Source: Peptococcaceae bacterium
Lineage (GTDB): Bacteria > Bacillota > Desulfotomaculia > Desulfotomaculales > Desulfocucumaceae
Reading direction: 5' to 3'
DNA length: 64,000 nucleotides
Assembly (NCBI GenBank): GCA_023512435.1
Contig: JAILZP010000006.1
Location: 1 to 64,000, forward strand
How positions within the stretch are numbered: position 1 is the stretch's first letter; each line of letters begins with the position of its first letter. The position numbers and the translations under genes are program-made. Below, in pieces: positions 45,527 to 53,697 of the stretch. The notes under the pieces are model-generated. The model was not told where the DNA came from and ran no database searches. It saw only the letters and a program-made list of their open reading frames with translations.

Positions 45527-45997
45527 TTAACCGGCCACCGTCGGCTCGGCAAAGAAAGGTTCTTCCGCCGCGTCCTCCCTGGTCTCCAGAACCAGCGCCC
45601 CGGTGGGGCAGGCCTCAACGCAGGCAGGCGCCTTTCTCCCCGCGCAGCGGTCACACTTTATGGCCACCTCTTTGATGACGTCACGGCCCACGGCACCATA
45701 AGGGCAAACCATCAGGCACATCCAGCAGCCGGCACAACGGGACTGGTCCTGGATTACCAGGCCGGTCCCCGGGTCCTTGCTTATGCAGCCCGTCATGCAG
45801 GCGTCCACGCACGGCGGATCCTCGCAGTGGCGGCATATTTCCTGAAACTCGTACCGCTCAATGAGATTCTGCCTGATGCGGACTGCTCCAAGGCGGGGGT
45901 TGGCCTCCCCCCGGTGCACCAGGGCGCAGGCGTTGGCGCAAATCCGGCAGCCCGCGCATAAATCCGGCCGGGCATATATTTGTTTTTTCTTCGGCAT
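45527..45997 (-). CDS. aorA: Polyferredoxin electron-transfer subunit of the AOR complex
   Basis: 156 residues with four 4Fe-4S cysteine sets: CAGCRICANAC, CRHCEDPPCVDACMTGC, CAGCWMCLMVCP and CDRCAGRKAPACVEACP (the HycB/DmsB pattern). It would carry electrons between the AOR catalytic subunit and the FAD/NAD subunit. It lies directly between the AOR and moaD genes. The size and cluster count match the AorA subunit of the three-part AOR of Aromatoleum; this assignment is by analogy. Confidence 0.85.
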   Translation of the reverse strand: MPKKKQIYARPDLCAGCRICANACALVHRGEANPRLGAVRIRQNLIERYEFQEICRHCEDPPCVDACMTGCISKDPGTGLVIQDQSRCAGCWMCLMVCPYGAVGRDVIKEVAIKCDRCAGRKAPACVEACPTGALVLETREDAAEEPFFAEPTVAG

Positions 45998-46024
45998 CCA
46001 GTAAACCTCCTTTGGGGGAACATC

Positions 46025-47890
46025 CTACGGCAGGTCCCGGAGCGAATTCAGCTCCGCCACCCGGTCCGCCGGCAGCGTGCCGTTGGCGTCCCAGCCGCGC
46101 AGCGCGTAGTATTCGTCCAGCATCTTGTCGAAGCCCTGCCGGTCAACCCGGCTTCCCTTCGCCCTGGCGCTGGGCATCGGTTCGTCGAAATAGCGCGCCG
46201 GCAGAGTGTCGTCCTTACGGCTGATCCCCTTTTCCCGGTGGTTGATCAGGCGCTCCAGGTCGATCACCCGCCTGCCGGCATCCTCCAGTTCCTTCTCGGA
46301 GAAATCCAGCCCGTAAGCCAGCTTCACCAGTTCCCGGAAGTGGGTGTAATTAAGGTTTCGCGGGCTGTTGAAACCGTGGCAGATGAATTTGCAGATGCCC
46401 AGGCAGTCAATGGCCGCGTAAATGTTCTCGTGGAAGTACACCAGGCGGCCTTTTGAGTTGTAGGACACCGGGTTCGGGTCGATGGGCCCGCCGTAAATTT
46501 CCCGCCTGACCTCCGAAGGCAGGTCGAATATTTCCAGGGTGGGCCTGCTGCGCAGGTGATCGGCACCCCTGGAGGCGGTGGCTATGCCCAGGGCAAAGCC
46601 TTTCAGGTAGCGCACGTCATGCGGGTCGGACTGCGGCAGGCCCTTGACGGCGATCAGGAAACCGGCTGTTTCGGCACCAAACTTCTCCACCAGGCGGCTG
46701 CCCTCGGCCAGAACGTCTCCGAACCCCCGCCGGTAAGCAATGTCGCTAATCAGCCGGCGCATGGCGGGGTAGTCGCCGAAGCGCAGGCTGTACCCGGCCT
46801 CTTTTTCGTCAAGGTATCCCTTCTCAAACAGTTCAACCGCCCAGGCGATATAGGTGCCGGTGGAGGATACGTCCAGGCCCAGGTCGTTGACCAGGTTGTT
46901 CAGGTCAATCACCTGATAGGTGTCGGCCACGCCGATGTTGGCCCCCAGCATGACCTCGGACGTATACTCCGGGCCTTCCCCGCCCAGACGGTTGCGGTGG
47001 CGGCAGTGCACCACGCAGCCGTAGCAGGACAGCATTTTATCAACGTACTTGTGCACCTCTTCGGCGTTCAGGGTGTTGAAGAAAACGGTCTGCTGGCTGT
47101 TGTGAGTCCTGATGGCGCCCAGGTAATTGCTCACGTCATACAGGAGCGGGGTGCCCACCCGGCCCATAACGCCTATCACCTTGGACTTGTTCAGGTAGTC
47201 CCGCAGCTCCATGTACTTGGCCAGCATCCCTTCGGGATCGGCCACGGGGAGTCCGGCATTGCCCCGGGCCACCACCGCCTTCAGGTTCTTGGACCCCCAA
47301 ACCGCCCCGGTCCCGCAGCGTCCGGCCGCGTTTTTCAACCCGTACCGGGTGGCGGCGAAGCGCACCATGTTTTCACCGGCCGGCCCGATGCACTCGATTT
47401 CAACGTCCGACCCCAGGTCATACTTCATTTTAACCTGGGTGCCGGTGCAGGTAAGCCCCCAGTACGGCGAGGCGTCACGGATCTCGATGCGTCCGTTCTC
47501 AATGTAAAGGTAAACCGGAGATTGGGCCCGCCCGACAATTATCAGGCGGTCAATGCCGGCAAAGCGCATTTCCGGACCGAAAAACCCCCCAATGTTGGAA
47601 TCCCCTATAATACCGCTTTCGGGAGACAGGCAGGTTACATTGTGGCGGCCGCTGTTGGGGACCAGCATGCCGGTGAGAAGGCCGTTCCCGATAATCAGCA
47701 CGTTGTCCGGGGAAAGGGGATCACATCCGGGATTGAGGAATTTGTAAAGGTAGTACATGTTCAGGCCCCTGCCGCCAATGAACTTTCTGATAATTTCGGG
47801 CGGTGTCTCAAAATATCTAACGGACCGGTCCGCAAGGTCGACAAGGGCGTTTAGACAAATCGGCCTCTCCTTGGCCGGGCTATGGGCCAT
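46025..47890 (-). CDS. aorB: Tungsten-dependent aldehyde oxidoreductase, catalytic subunit
   Basis: 621-residue AOR from ATG at 47890 (AAGGAG 8 bases upstream; the open frame runs further). The pterin region includes NSGRHNVTCLSPESG and GAVWGSKNLKAVVARG. The 4Fe-4S cysteines are in LSCYGCVVHCRHRN (about residue 325) with the distal Cys in the classical motif AIDCLGICKF. It oxidises aldehydes or, in reverse, reduces activated acids. It lies between the FAD subunit gene and the polyferredoxin gene on one strand. Confidence 0.93.
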   Translation of the reverse strand: MAHSPAKERPICLNALVDLADRSVRYFETPPEIIRKFIGGRGLNMYYLYKFLNPGCDPLSPDNVLIIGNGLLTGMLVPNSGRHNVTCLSPESGIIGDSNIGGFFGPEMRFAGIDRLIIVGRAQSPVYLYIENGRIEIRDASPYWGLTCTGTQVKMKYDLGSDVEIECIGPAGENMVRFAATRYGLKNAAGRCGTGAVWGSKNLKAVVARGNAGLPVADPEGMLAKYMELRDYLNKSKVIGVMGRVGTPLLYDVSNYLGAIRTHNSQQTVFFNTLNAEEVHKYVDKMLSCYGCVVHCRHRNRLGGEGPEYTSEVMLGANIGVADTYQVIDLNNLVNDLGLDVSSTGTYIAWAVELFEKGYLDEKEAGYSLRFGDYPAMRRLISDIAYRRGFGDVLAEGSRLVEKFGAETAGFLIAVKGLPQSDPHDVRYLKGFALGIATASRGADHLRSRPTLEIFDLPSEVRREIYGGPIDPNPVSYNSKGRLVYFHENIYAAIDCLGICKFICHGFNSPRNLNYTHFRELVKLAYGLDFSEKELEDAGRRVIDLERLINHREKGISRKDDTLPARYFDEPMPSARAKGSRVDRQGFDKMLDEYYALRGWDANGTLPADRVAELNSLRDLP

Positions 47891-47918
47891 AACACCATCT
47901 CCTTCCAGGCTTCGGGAA

Positions 47919-49283
47919 TTACCAGGGACGCTGGTCCCGCTCACGCTCGGTCCAGGTTTCCTCGTTAAAACTCTTCTGGTATTTCTGGGTTATGCTGTAA
48001 GTCTCAGGCCAGCGCACCTGTTTGCCCTCCAGTTTCTCCTGGCGCCTCTTGCGAAGAAAACCATACAACTGGTAACGTTCCTCCAGTATTGAATCCTTGA
48101 TGATCCCCGCCAGCATCTGGCTTTCGATCAGATCTTTTACGGCGCCGCAACAGCCCAGGTCGCCGATGAATATTGCGCCTTTCAGCCGGTTTTGTTTGAA
48201 TACCAGCTTCTGGTATATATTGGCTTCCGGATTCTTTCTGATTTTTGTCTCATAACCGCTTTCGGGCTCTGCATCCGGGTCGAACACCCCGATGGATATT
48301 ACCGGAACCCCGCAGAAAGAAACCGCGTTCATCCCGATGGACCCCTTGTACGGGACGGGTCTTCCGGCCATGTTCAGCCCCGCGACGCGCCCCTGTTCGT
48401 GGGCGTTGGGCCAGTTCGCGTTAACCCGCGGAACTCCCCTTGGAATATCCATTGTCTCGGCCACATCACCGGCGGCGTACACATTGCTGTAACTGGTCTG
48501 AAAAAACTGGTTGACCACAATACCCCGGCCGGTTTTCAGTCCGGCTGCCAGTTCCAGGTTCGGCGCCACGCCGGTGGCAATCACCACCAGATCGCAGGGC
48601 AGCTTTTCCCCGTTGTCAAGGACCACACCGGCCACCCGTCCCCCGGTGCCCGTAATTTCCCTGACCGACCTTCCGGTCAGAACATTTAAACCGCCCTTCT
48701 TCAGTATGGACTCCACCAGTTCAGAACCCTCGGCGTCCAGAACCCGGCTCAGCACACGGGGCAGAAACTCAACCACCGTTACGCCGGCCCCGCCCTTCTG
48801 CAGGCCGTATGCCGCCCTCAGGCCGATCAGGCCGGCGCCGATGACCACGGCCTTTTTCCTGCCGGCCTTCAACATTTCCACGATGGCCCTTGCTTCAGCG
48901 CAGGTCTGGAACGCCGTCACCCCTTCCAGGCCCAGGCCGGGTATGGAAGGAACCGACACTTTCGATCCGGTGGCGATGAGAAGGCGATCGTAAGCCAATT
49001 CCCCTCCTCCGTTTATAAACACTTTTTGATCTTCATAATTCACCCCGTTTACCTTGTGGCCAAGAAGCAGCCGGACCCCCATTTTCCGGTAAAAATCAGC
49101 CTGCCGGTACGGCATTTTGTCTTCACCCGCCTCGCCCGCCACCAGGTGGGCAATCAGCGGGCGCGAGTAGACATGTTCCTTTTCGCTGCTGATGACGGTT
49201 ACCGTCCCTTCCCGGTCAACTTTTCTGATTGACTCCACCGCTCCTATGGCGGCGGCGCTGTTGCCTATGATCACGTATTCCAT
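47919..49283 (-). CDS. aorC: FAD-dependent NAD(P) oxidoreductase subunit of the AOR operon
   Basis: 454 residues of the pyridine nucleotide-disulfide oxidoreductase family. N-terminal FAD site YVIIGNSAAAIGAVESIRK, NAD site KKAVVIGAGLIGLRAAYGLQ (about residue 143), and the second FAD contact NVYAAGDVAETMDI (about residue 270). It has no redox-active Cys pair of the disulfide-reductase type. A C-terminal cysteine-containing segment (GDLGCCGAVKDLIES) follows. It is upstream of and close to the AOR gene, so it likely links aldehyde oxidation to NAD(H), as AorC does. First gene behind a promoter at 49438-49466. Confidence 0.85.
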   Translation of the reverse strand: MEYVIIGNSAAAIGAVESIRKVDREGTVTVISSEKEHVYSRPLIAHLVAGEAGEDKMPYRQADFYRKMGVRLLLGHKVNGVNYEDQKVFINGGGELAYDRLLIATGSKVSVPSIPGLGLEGVTAFQTCAEARAIVEMLKAGRKKAVVIGAGLIGLRAAYGLQKGGAGVTVVEFLPRVLSRVLDAEGSELVESILKKGGLNVLTGRSVREITGTGGRVAGVVLDNGEKLPCDLVVIATGVAPNLELAAGLKTGRGIVVNQFFQTSYSNVYAAGDVAETMDIPRGVPRVNANWPNAHEQGRVAGLNMAGRPVPYKGSIGMNAVSFCGVPVISIGVFDPDAEPESGYETKIRKNPEANIYQKLVFKQNRLKGAIFIGDLGCCGAVKDLIESQMLAGIIKDSILEERYQLYGFLRKRRQEKLEGKQVRWPETYSITQKYQKSFNEETWTERERDQRPW

Positions 49284-49437
49284 GATGTCCCCCCTTTTTT
49301 TACAGTATCACGCCGTGTGCCGGCGGCGGCTGCAGGCGGGCAGCTTTCCGGCCCGTATGCGGCAATCGGCAAAATTTAAAACTGCATCACCCCCGGCGTA
49401 GATGTTCACCATTGTAATTATGCGTTCTTTATAGTAA

Positions 49438-49466
49438 ATTATCTAATCAACCCGGTTATCCGTCAA
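49438..49466 (-). promoter_or_regulatory. Promoter of the aor operon
   Basis: TTGACG, 17 bases, GATAAT on the minus strand, giving a leader of about 150 bases before the first gene. Confidence 0.5.
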
Positions 49467-49515
49467 GTAAAAATATTTGCGTAATTCCAACATTTTCTTG
49501 CCCGCGGCAAGACAA

Positions 49516-49578
49516 AGCCGGCATCCCGCGGCGCAGCGCCTTTCGCTGCGGGATGCCGGCTCCGGACGGGCCGTTTTT
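49516..49578. terminator. Long hairpin with T tract in the aor/CBM intergenic region
   Basis: Fourteen-base perfect arms AGCCGGCATCCCGC and complement around an 18-base loop, then GGGCCGTTTTTT on the plus strand. There is no plus-strand gene upstream, so it may end an unseen transcript or insulate the two divergent units (gene-free span 49284-49659). Confidence 0.5.
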
Positions 49579-49659
49579 TATTGTGAAATTTAGCCACTCA
49601 TACAGATCTTTTTTTAGTCCAGAATATTAGCATAACTATATATACGGAGGTAATCCCGG

Positions 49660-49983
49660 ATGAAAAGCATCAAGCCGTTTGTATTTTCACAGGCAATCCA
49701 CGGCGTTCAGGTGAAGCCCCTGAACGAAAGCGGCAGGGAGGTGGCCGTCCGCTACAACGGGCTGCTGGCGTCCTCCGGGGCCGCAGAAATATTCATGCAC
49801 TACGGTTTCGGTGAGGCCGACAGTTGGACAGACGTGGGTGATCAGCGCCTTGAAAGGACCGGCGAAGGGTGGGAGTCCATGGTATCCATGCGCGACAACA
49901 CGCAGCTCAATTTCTGCTTCCGGGACGGCGCTTTCAACTGGGACAACAACAGCGGGGTCAACTGGATCTACCGCATTTCTTAA
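49660..49983 (+). CDS. Small carbohydrate-binding-module-like protein
   Basis: 107-residue protein without signal peptide. The pattern VAVRYNGLLASSGAAEIFMHYGFG ... WTDVGDQRLERTGEGWESMVSM ... LNFCFRDGAFNWDNNSGVNWIYRI is that of starch-binding CBM families (CBM25/53 type), with the N-W-D-N-N-S-G-x-N-W end. It has GGAGGTAA 8 bases before ATG. It stands alone, so it probably binds a storage glucan or spore polysaccharide inside the cell; the ligand is unproven. Confidence 0.65.
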   Translation: MKSIKPFVFSQAIHGVQVKPLNESGREVAVRYNGLLASSGAAEIFMHYGFGEADSWTDVGDQRLERTGEGWESMVSMRDNTQLNFCFRDGAFNWDNNSGVNWIYRIS

Positions 49984-49984
49984 T

Positions 49985-50073
49985 GCGGGAGTCGGGAATC
50001 GGGAATCAGGCTTATTTGATCCTGATTAGATAATACGGAAGATAACCACATCCCCCCCGGTTCCCAATTCCCG
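49985..50073. repeat. Two opposed family A heptad arrays
   Basis: GGGAATC-type units at 49985-50011 and CCCAATT-type units at 50055-50073 flank a short AT-rich piece between two convergent genes. Confidence 0.75.
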
Positions 50074-50076
50074 CTG

Positions 50077-50433
50077 TTATTTCCGCCTTCCGGCGAACAG
50101 CACCCTCCCCAGGTAGGGATGGTAGTACCACTCTCCAACGGCAATCAGAACCGCCAGCAGTCCCAGGCCGGGCCAGGAAAGGGGCGACTCGGCGAGAAAG
50201 GAAATTTCCCACAGCACCGCCGCTGAAATCAGTGCATCAGCCACCGCCGCCGGGACATTGCCGTACCTTGGATAAATGACCAGGTCGGCGGTCAAAAAGG
50301 ATGCCACCGCCGCCACCAGGGCGGCCATCACTGCCTCCCCGGTGCCAATGCCGCTTATCAGGGGCATGGCTATCCCCGCCAGCGGGGCAAACAGCAAAAA
50401 CTTGGTGAGAAAAGCATTTAAATACGCCTTAAT
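50077..50433 (-). CDS. DUF2512 membrane protein with probable ATT start
   Basis: 118-residue protein with four hydrophobic helices. The open frame with standard codons starts at TTG 50397, inside the first helix. Reading upstream gives KAYLNAFLTKFLLFAPLAG, which matches the usual DUF2512 N-terminus, and the only possible initiator after the in-frame TGA is ATT at 50433, with GGAG 9 bases before it. The stop of the DUF3786 gene overlaps this region. DUF2512 (YndM) proteins are Firmicute membrane proteins of unknown function. Confidence 0.7.
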   Translation of the reverse strand: MKAYLNAFLTKFLLFAPLAGIAMPLISGIGTGEAVMAALVAAVASFLTADLVIYPRYGNVPAAVADALISAAVLWEISFLAESPLSWPGLGLLAVLIAVGEWYYHPYLGRVLFAGRRK

Positions 50434-51088
50434 CCCTTTTCACTCCCTCCAGCCAGGTAATTTCGCGCTTCCTGCCGGCCTCCCGGTCGTAGTGGGCGAT
50501 CATCTTGCGGGCCAGCTCAACCCCCAGCACCCAGAGGGCGGCGGTGGTGAGGTGCAACGGAGAAACGGAGTCGAACAGTATATTGCTTTTTGCCGGAAAT
50601 TCATCGTCTTCCTCCCAGATAACCACCGCCAGGGGAATCTTGGGGAGGGCCGGGATCAGAAAGGACCTGTCCCCCAGGTCAAGGGGCCGTCCCCCCAGGG
50701 CGCGGGCCGCCTCGTCAAATTCTTCCGGCCGGCGGCCAAACACCCCGGCCAGGGGAATGGCGGCATCGGTCTGAAAGGGCATGTAGTGGTGAGAACCGTC
50801 CGGCAGTTCCAGGAATGAAAGCCAGGCCCCCCTGGGCGGCAGCCCCGAAGACTCGCACAGGTACTGCACAATAAGGGTGCGGTCGTTAAACGAAACCTCT
50901 GCCGACGGGTCGTCCGCCCGCCATACCGCGCCGTCCCCGTTCACCATGTACAGGCTTCCGAAATACATGATTTCCAAAATCCGCCTGTCCCTGTCGTACC
51001 TGGCTCCCGATCTGGCGGCGGCGTCCCCTGGATCCAGGGTCCTGAACCTTTTCACCGCCTCATGGTAGGCGTTGACCGGATTGCACAT
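50429..51088 (-). CDS. DUF3786 protein
   Basis: 219-residue soluble protein from ATG at 51088 (MCNPVNAYHEAVKRFRTLDP); the longer open frame is antisense carry-over. It contains YDRDRRILEIMYFG, LIVQYLCESSGLPPRGAWLSF and a C-terminal segment IPLAVVIWEEDDEFPAKSNILFD, as in DUF3786 proteins of anaerobes. No function is established. It is coupled to the DUF2512 gene and preceded by a family A heptad array and the next membrane-anchored protein. Confidence 0.75.
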   Translation of the reverse strand: MCNPVNAYHEAVKRFRTLDPGDAAARSGARYDRDRRILEIMYFGSLYMVNGDGAVWRADDPSAEVSFNDRTLIVQYLCESSGLPPRGAWLSFLELPDGSHHYMPFQTDAAIPLAGVFGRRPEEFDEAARALGGRPLDLGDRSFLIPALPKIPLAVVIWEEDDEFPAKSNILFDSVSPLHLTTAALWVLGVELARKMIAHYDREAGRKREITWLEGVKRD

Positions 51089-51100
51089 AAACAACCCCCC

Positions 51101-51137
51101 AGGGATTGGAAATTGGGGATTCCCAATTCCCGATTGC
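51101..51137. repeat. Family A heptad units in opposite orientations
   Basis: GGGATTGG units meet CCCAATTCC units, giving a small inverted repeat between two minus-strand genes. Confidence 0.7.
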
Positions 51138-51144
51138 TGACCCT

Positions 51145-51576
51145 TTACATATTCCTGAGATATAATACGATGGCAGTAATGATCACCACTGCGAAGAGGA
51201 CCATGGAAAGCCCCCCGAAGTTGGTCAGGGCGCTCAGCCTGATCCCCTCCCTTTCGGACCTTTCCCTCAGTTTCTGGTATACCTTTATTCTCCCGACCAC
51301 GTCCATGACCATTCCGTCCACCAGGTCGGGGTCGCCCCTTCTTTCCAGCAGGCTGTCCAGGGTATAACACTCCACCTGTTCTTTCACCGTTTCACCGGCG
51401 CCGGAACAGTAGCCCTCCAGAAATTTTTTAATTTCTTTTTCCATTGGCTTGATGCGCTGAAAATAATACCTTCTCTCGGTCCTGTCCAGGGATCTTATAT
51501 TTCTCGCCAGCAGCCTCCGGGCTTCATCTTCCAGTCCGAATTTTCCGGCCACCAGATCGGCCACTTCACGTGACAC
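51145..51576 (-). CDS. Tail-anchored hypothetical protein
   Basis: About 143 residues. The N-terminal 115 are charged and helical (SREVADLVAGKFGLEDEARR, YYFQRIKPMEKEIKKFLEGY). One C-terminal membrane helix follows (LSMVLFAVVIITAIVLYL) and ends RNM, giving a tail-anchored topology. GTG at 51576 sits after GGAGGT; the open frame begins at TTG 51594. I do not recognise the family. It probably forms a unit with DUF3786 and DUF2512 downstream. Confidence 0.6.
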   Translation of the reverse strand: MSREVADLVAGKFGLEDEARRLLARNIRSLDRTERRYYFQRIKPMEKEIKKFLEGYCSGAGETVKEQVECYTLDSLLERRGDPDLVDGMVMDVVGRIKVYQKLRERSEREGIRLSALTNFGGLSMVLFAVVIITAIVLYLRNM

Positions 51577-51587
51577 TGTTACCTCCG

Positions 51588-51616
51588 CCTCCAATCCACA
51601 ATCCCCAATCCCTAAA
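51588..51616. repeat. Family A heptad array
   Basis: Four CCAATCC/CCCAATC units upstream of the tail-anchored protein gene. Confidence 0.7.
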
Positions 51617-51802
51617 ATTTGAATTTCTTTAGGAAACTTAAAACTCCTGTCTTAGATGTAAAAAGACTTTTTATTTACATGTTTGTTTTATGCTAAAAAA
51701 AGGTTAATATAAGACTGCCGGCATAGTATATAATACCCGGAGGACTTCCCGGCACTCCCTTGCCGGGAAAGCCCCTTGTTATTAAAAAGGAGAACGGGCG
51801 GG

Positions 51803-52696
51803 GTGAGTCGAATAGAAAGCTTATCGGCGGAGGTAAAAAAGGTGGAAGTTTACGCCCTGATCGGCCCCAGCGGAACCGGTAAAAGCCACCGGGCCGTCAT
51901 GGTGGCCCACCTGACCGGATCGGACATAATCATTGACGACGGCCTTCTGATAAAGGGCAACCAGATCCTGGTGGGAAACACGGCCAAAAAGCAGCCCACC
52001 AGGATTGGGGCGATCAAGGCCGCCCTTTTTCTTGACCGGAACATTTCCGCCAAGGCCAGGGAAGTCCTGAGGCAGCACAACCCGTCCAGGGTTCTCATCC
52101 TGGGGACATCCGTCGAAATGGCCCGGAGGATTGCCTCCACCCTGGACCTGCCCGATATTTCCAGGGTCATCGATATCCGCGAGGTGGCCAGCCCGGAAGA
52201 GATAAAAAAGGCGCGGCTCAACCGCACCAAATTCTCAAGGCACGTGATTCCGGCTCCCACCATGGAGGTCCGGAAAGGATTTCCGGGCACCATAATCGAA
52301 CCGCTGCGGGTCCTGATCAGGAAGGACAAGGACAAACACAGCGCAGGCCGGAGCTGGCTGGAACAGTCGGTGGTCCGTCCCACCTTCACATATTACGGAA
52401 AGCTGACCATATCCGACCACGCAATCTCCTCCATAGCCGTTCTGGCCGCCAGGGAGGTTTCGGGGGTCAAAAGTCCCGGCAGGGTGCATGTCGCCCAGGC
52501 CGAGGAGGAGCTGATCATTGACATTTCCCCGGTGCTTTATTACGGCGCCTACCTGCCGGGGGTGTCCAAAAAGCTCCAGGCCGTGATCAAGGAACGGGTG
52601 GAGTACATGACCGGCCTTTCGGTCAAGACGGTAAACGTGATCATCAAGAGCATCGATCTGAAGGCGCCGCAAAAACCGGCAAACGAGGCCCGGTAA
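51803..52696 (+). CDS. P-loop NTPase fused to an Asp23/Gls24 domain
   Basis: 297 residues from GTG at 51803 (AAGGAG about 11 bases upstream). Residues about 10-160 are a P-loop domain with Walker A YALIGPSGTGKSHRAVMVAH and later VLILGTSVEMARRIAS. After a linker, residues about 190-290 form an Asp23/Gls24 (alkaline shock) domain (YYGKLTISDHAISSIAVLAAREVSGV ... LIIDISPVLYYGAYLPGVSKKLQAVIKERVEYMTGL). Asp23 proteins are envelope-stress factors without enzymatic activity; joining one to a nucleotide-binding module is unusual. It is monocistronic. Function unknown. Confidence 0.8.
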   Translation: MSRIESLSAEVKKVEVYALIGPSGTGKSHRAVMVAHLTGSDIIIDDGLLIKGNQILVGNTAKKQPTRIGAIKAALFLDRNISAKAREVLRQHNPSRVLILGTSVEMARRIASTLDLPDISRVIDIREVASPEEIKKARLNRTKFSRHVIPAPTMEVRKGFPGTIIEPLRVLIRKDKDKHSAGRSWLEQSVVRPTFTYYGKLTISDHAISSIAVLAAREVSGVKSPGRVHVAQAEEELIIDISPVLYYGAYLPGVSKKLQAVIKERVEYMTGLSVKTVNVIIKSIDLKAPQKPANEAR

Positions 52697-52711
52697 ACAG
52701 ACCGGGCCATT
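52688..52711 (+). terminator. Hairpin at the stop of the P-loop/Asp23 gene
   Basis: GGCCCGGT/ACCGGGCC, 8 bp with a 6-base loop that includes the stop codon, followed by only a weak T stretch. Confidence 0.4.
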
Positions 52712-52774
52712 CCGTTGCAAAGCCGGATCCGCGTTTCCGCCCTGGCTGTTTTCATTCAAACCGCCGGCCTTCTC

Positions 52775-53461
52775 CTACCTGGCAAACACGTGCCTGCCGA
52801 TTTTGGTGATCACCGGCCTCTGCCACACCCACCGGCTCCGGGCGGTCTCCGGGTTCCAGTAGTACAAAGCTCCGCCGGTGGGGTCCCGGCCCTCCAGCGC
52901 CATTTCCGCCGCCTTCAGGGATTCAGCGGTCAGCGGCCGCATGTATTGGCCGTTGGACACCGCCTCGAAGGCCAGGGGCTGGTAAACCACCTGTCTTACG
53001 CTGTCCGGGAATTTTTCGCTCTCCATCCGGTTGACGATCACCGCGCCGACGGCCACTTTTCCCGCAAAGGGTTCATCCGCAGCCTCCCCTTCGATAACCC
53101 TGGCCATCAGGTAAATGTCGCCGCGGTTTATGCCGCCCCGGGACACCGGGCTGTACGAGGCCGGCCGGTGATAACTCTCCGCCGGATCTTCCCGGGCAGG
53201 ATCAGCCTGGCCGGCATGAACCGCCTTTTCCGGTTCCCCTTCGGCGGGATCCGGCGCCTGTCCCGTCCAGGCCAGACCTGCGGCGAAAACCAGGGCCAGG
53301 GCAAGGCAAACCGGAAAATACTTTTTTGTTTTCAATGTTGCAGCCAGGTTCGATATTTTTTTGATAACTCTAATTAATGCCGGGCTTCTATTGATCATAC
53401 CACATATATATTGATATTTTTTATATAGTCTACAATAGATTTTCATAATAAAAATTGACAT
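52775..53461 (-). CDS. sleB: SleB-like cell wall hydrolase (spore cortex-lytic type)
   Basis: 228 residues from ATG at 53461 (GGAGG 7 bases upstream). A basic N-terminal stretch precedes a signal/anchor helix at about 50-68 (YFPVCLALALVFAAGLAW), a Pro/Glu-rich linker, and a Hydrolase_2 domain from about 110: YLMARVIEGEAADEPFAGKVAVGAVIVNRMES, with the catalytic Glu, and DPTGGALYYWNPETARSRWVW. Such enzymes cut cortex peptidoglycan during germination. A paralogue with LysM lies 240 bases upstream. Confidence 0.9.
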   Translation of the reverse strand: MSIFIMKIYCRLYKKYQYICGMINRSPALIRVIKKISNLAATLKTKKYFPVCLALALVFAAGLAWTGQAPDPAEGEPEKAVHAGQADPAREDPAESYHRPASYSPVSRGGINRGDIYLMARVIEGEAADEPFAGKVAVGAVIVNRMESEKFPDSVRQVVYQPLAFEAVSNGQYMRPLTAESLKAAEMALEGRDPTGGALYYWNPETARSRWVWQRPVITKIGRHVFAR

Positions 53462-53623
53462 GATATCAACCTCCATAGTAATTCAATCCTGGCCCTGGTA
53501 TTATATATTGGGTTACATGATATGTCAACGGTAATTACTGCTATATATATTACAAACTTTCTTTTGTATTATGATTGATATAAAATATTATATAAGGTTT
53601 AAAGCCGTCAAGAGGGAAAATAT

Positions 53624-53655
53624 TAAAAAAGCCAGGGCGTGTCAGCCCCGGCTGA
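53624..53655 (-). terminator. Intrinsic terminator after the LysM-sleB gene
   Basis: On the minus strand AGCCGGGGC/GCCCTGGCT (one mismatch) is followed by TTTTTTTAAT. Confidence 0.75.
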
Positions 53656-53697
53656 TTATTTTGCATTAATTTATCGTCTTCCATTAAATGTTCAATT

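Noticed and set aside
49284-49437. Leader of the aor operon as a second Moco-type riboswitch
   Set aside because: It has a CGCCG/CGGCG hairpin but none of the CTCCGAG / GCCTCCC blocks seen before tupC, and no terminator.
50429-51370. Long version (313 codons) of the DUF3786 gene
   Set aside because: The first 94 codons lie in another frame over the tail-anchored protein gene and are Arg/Gly-rich; ATG at 51088 begins the conserved part.
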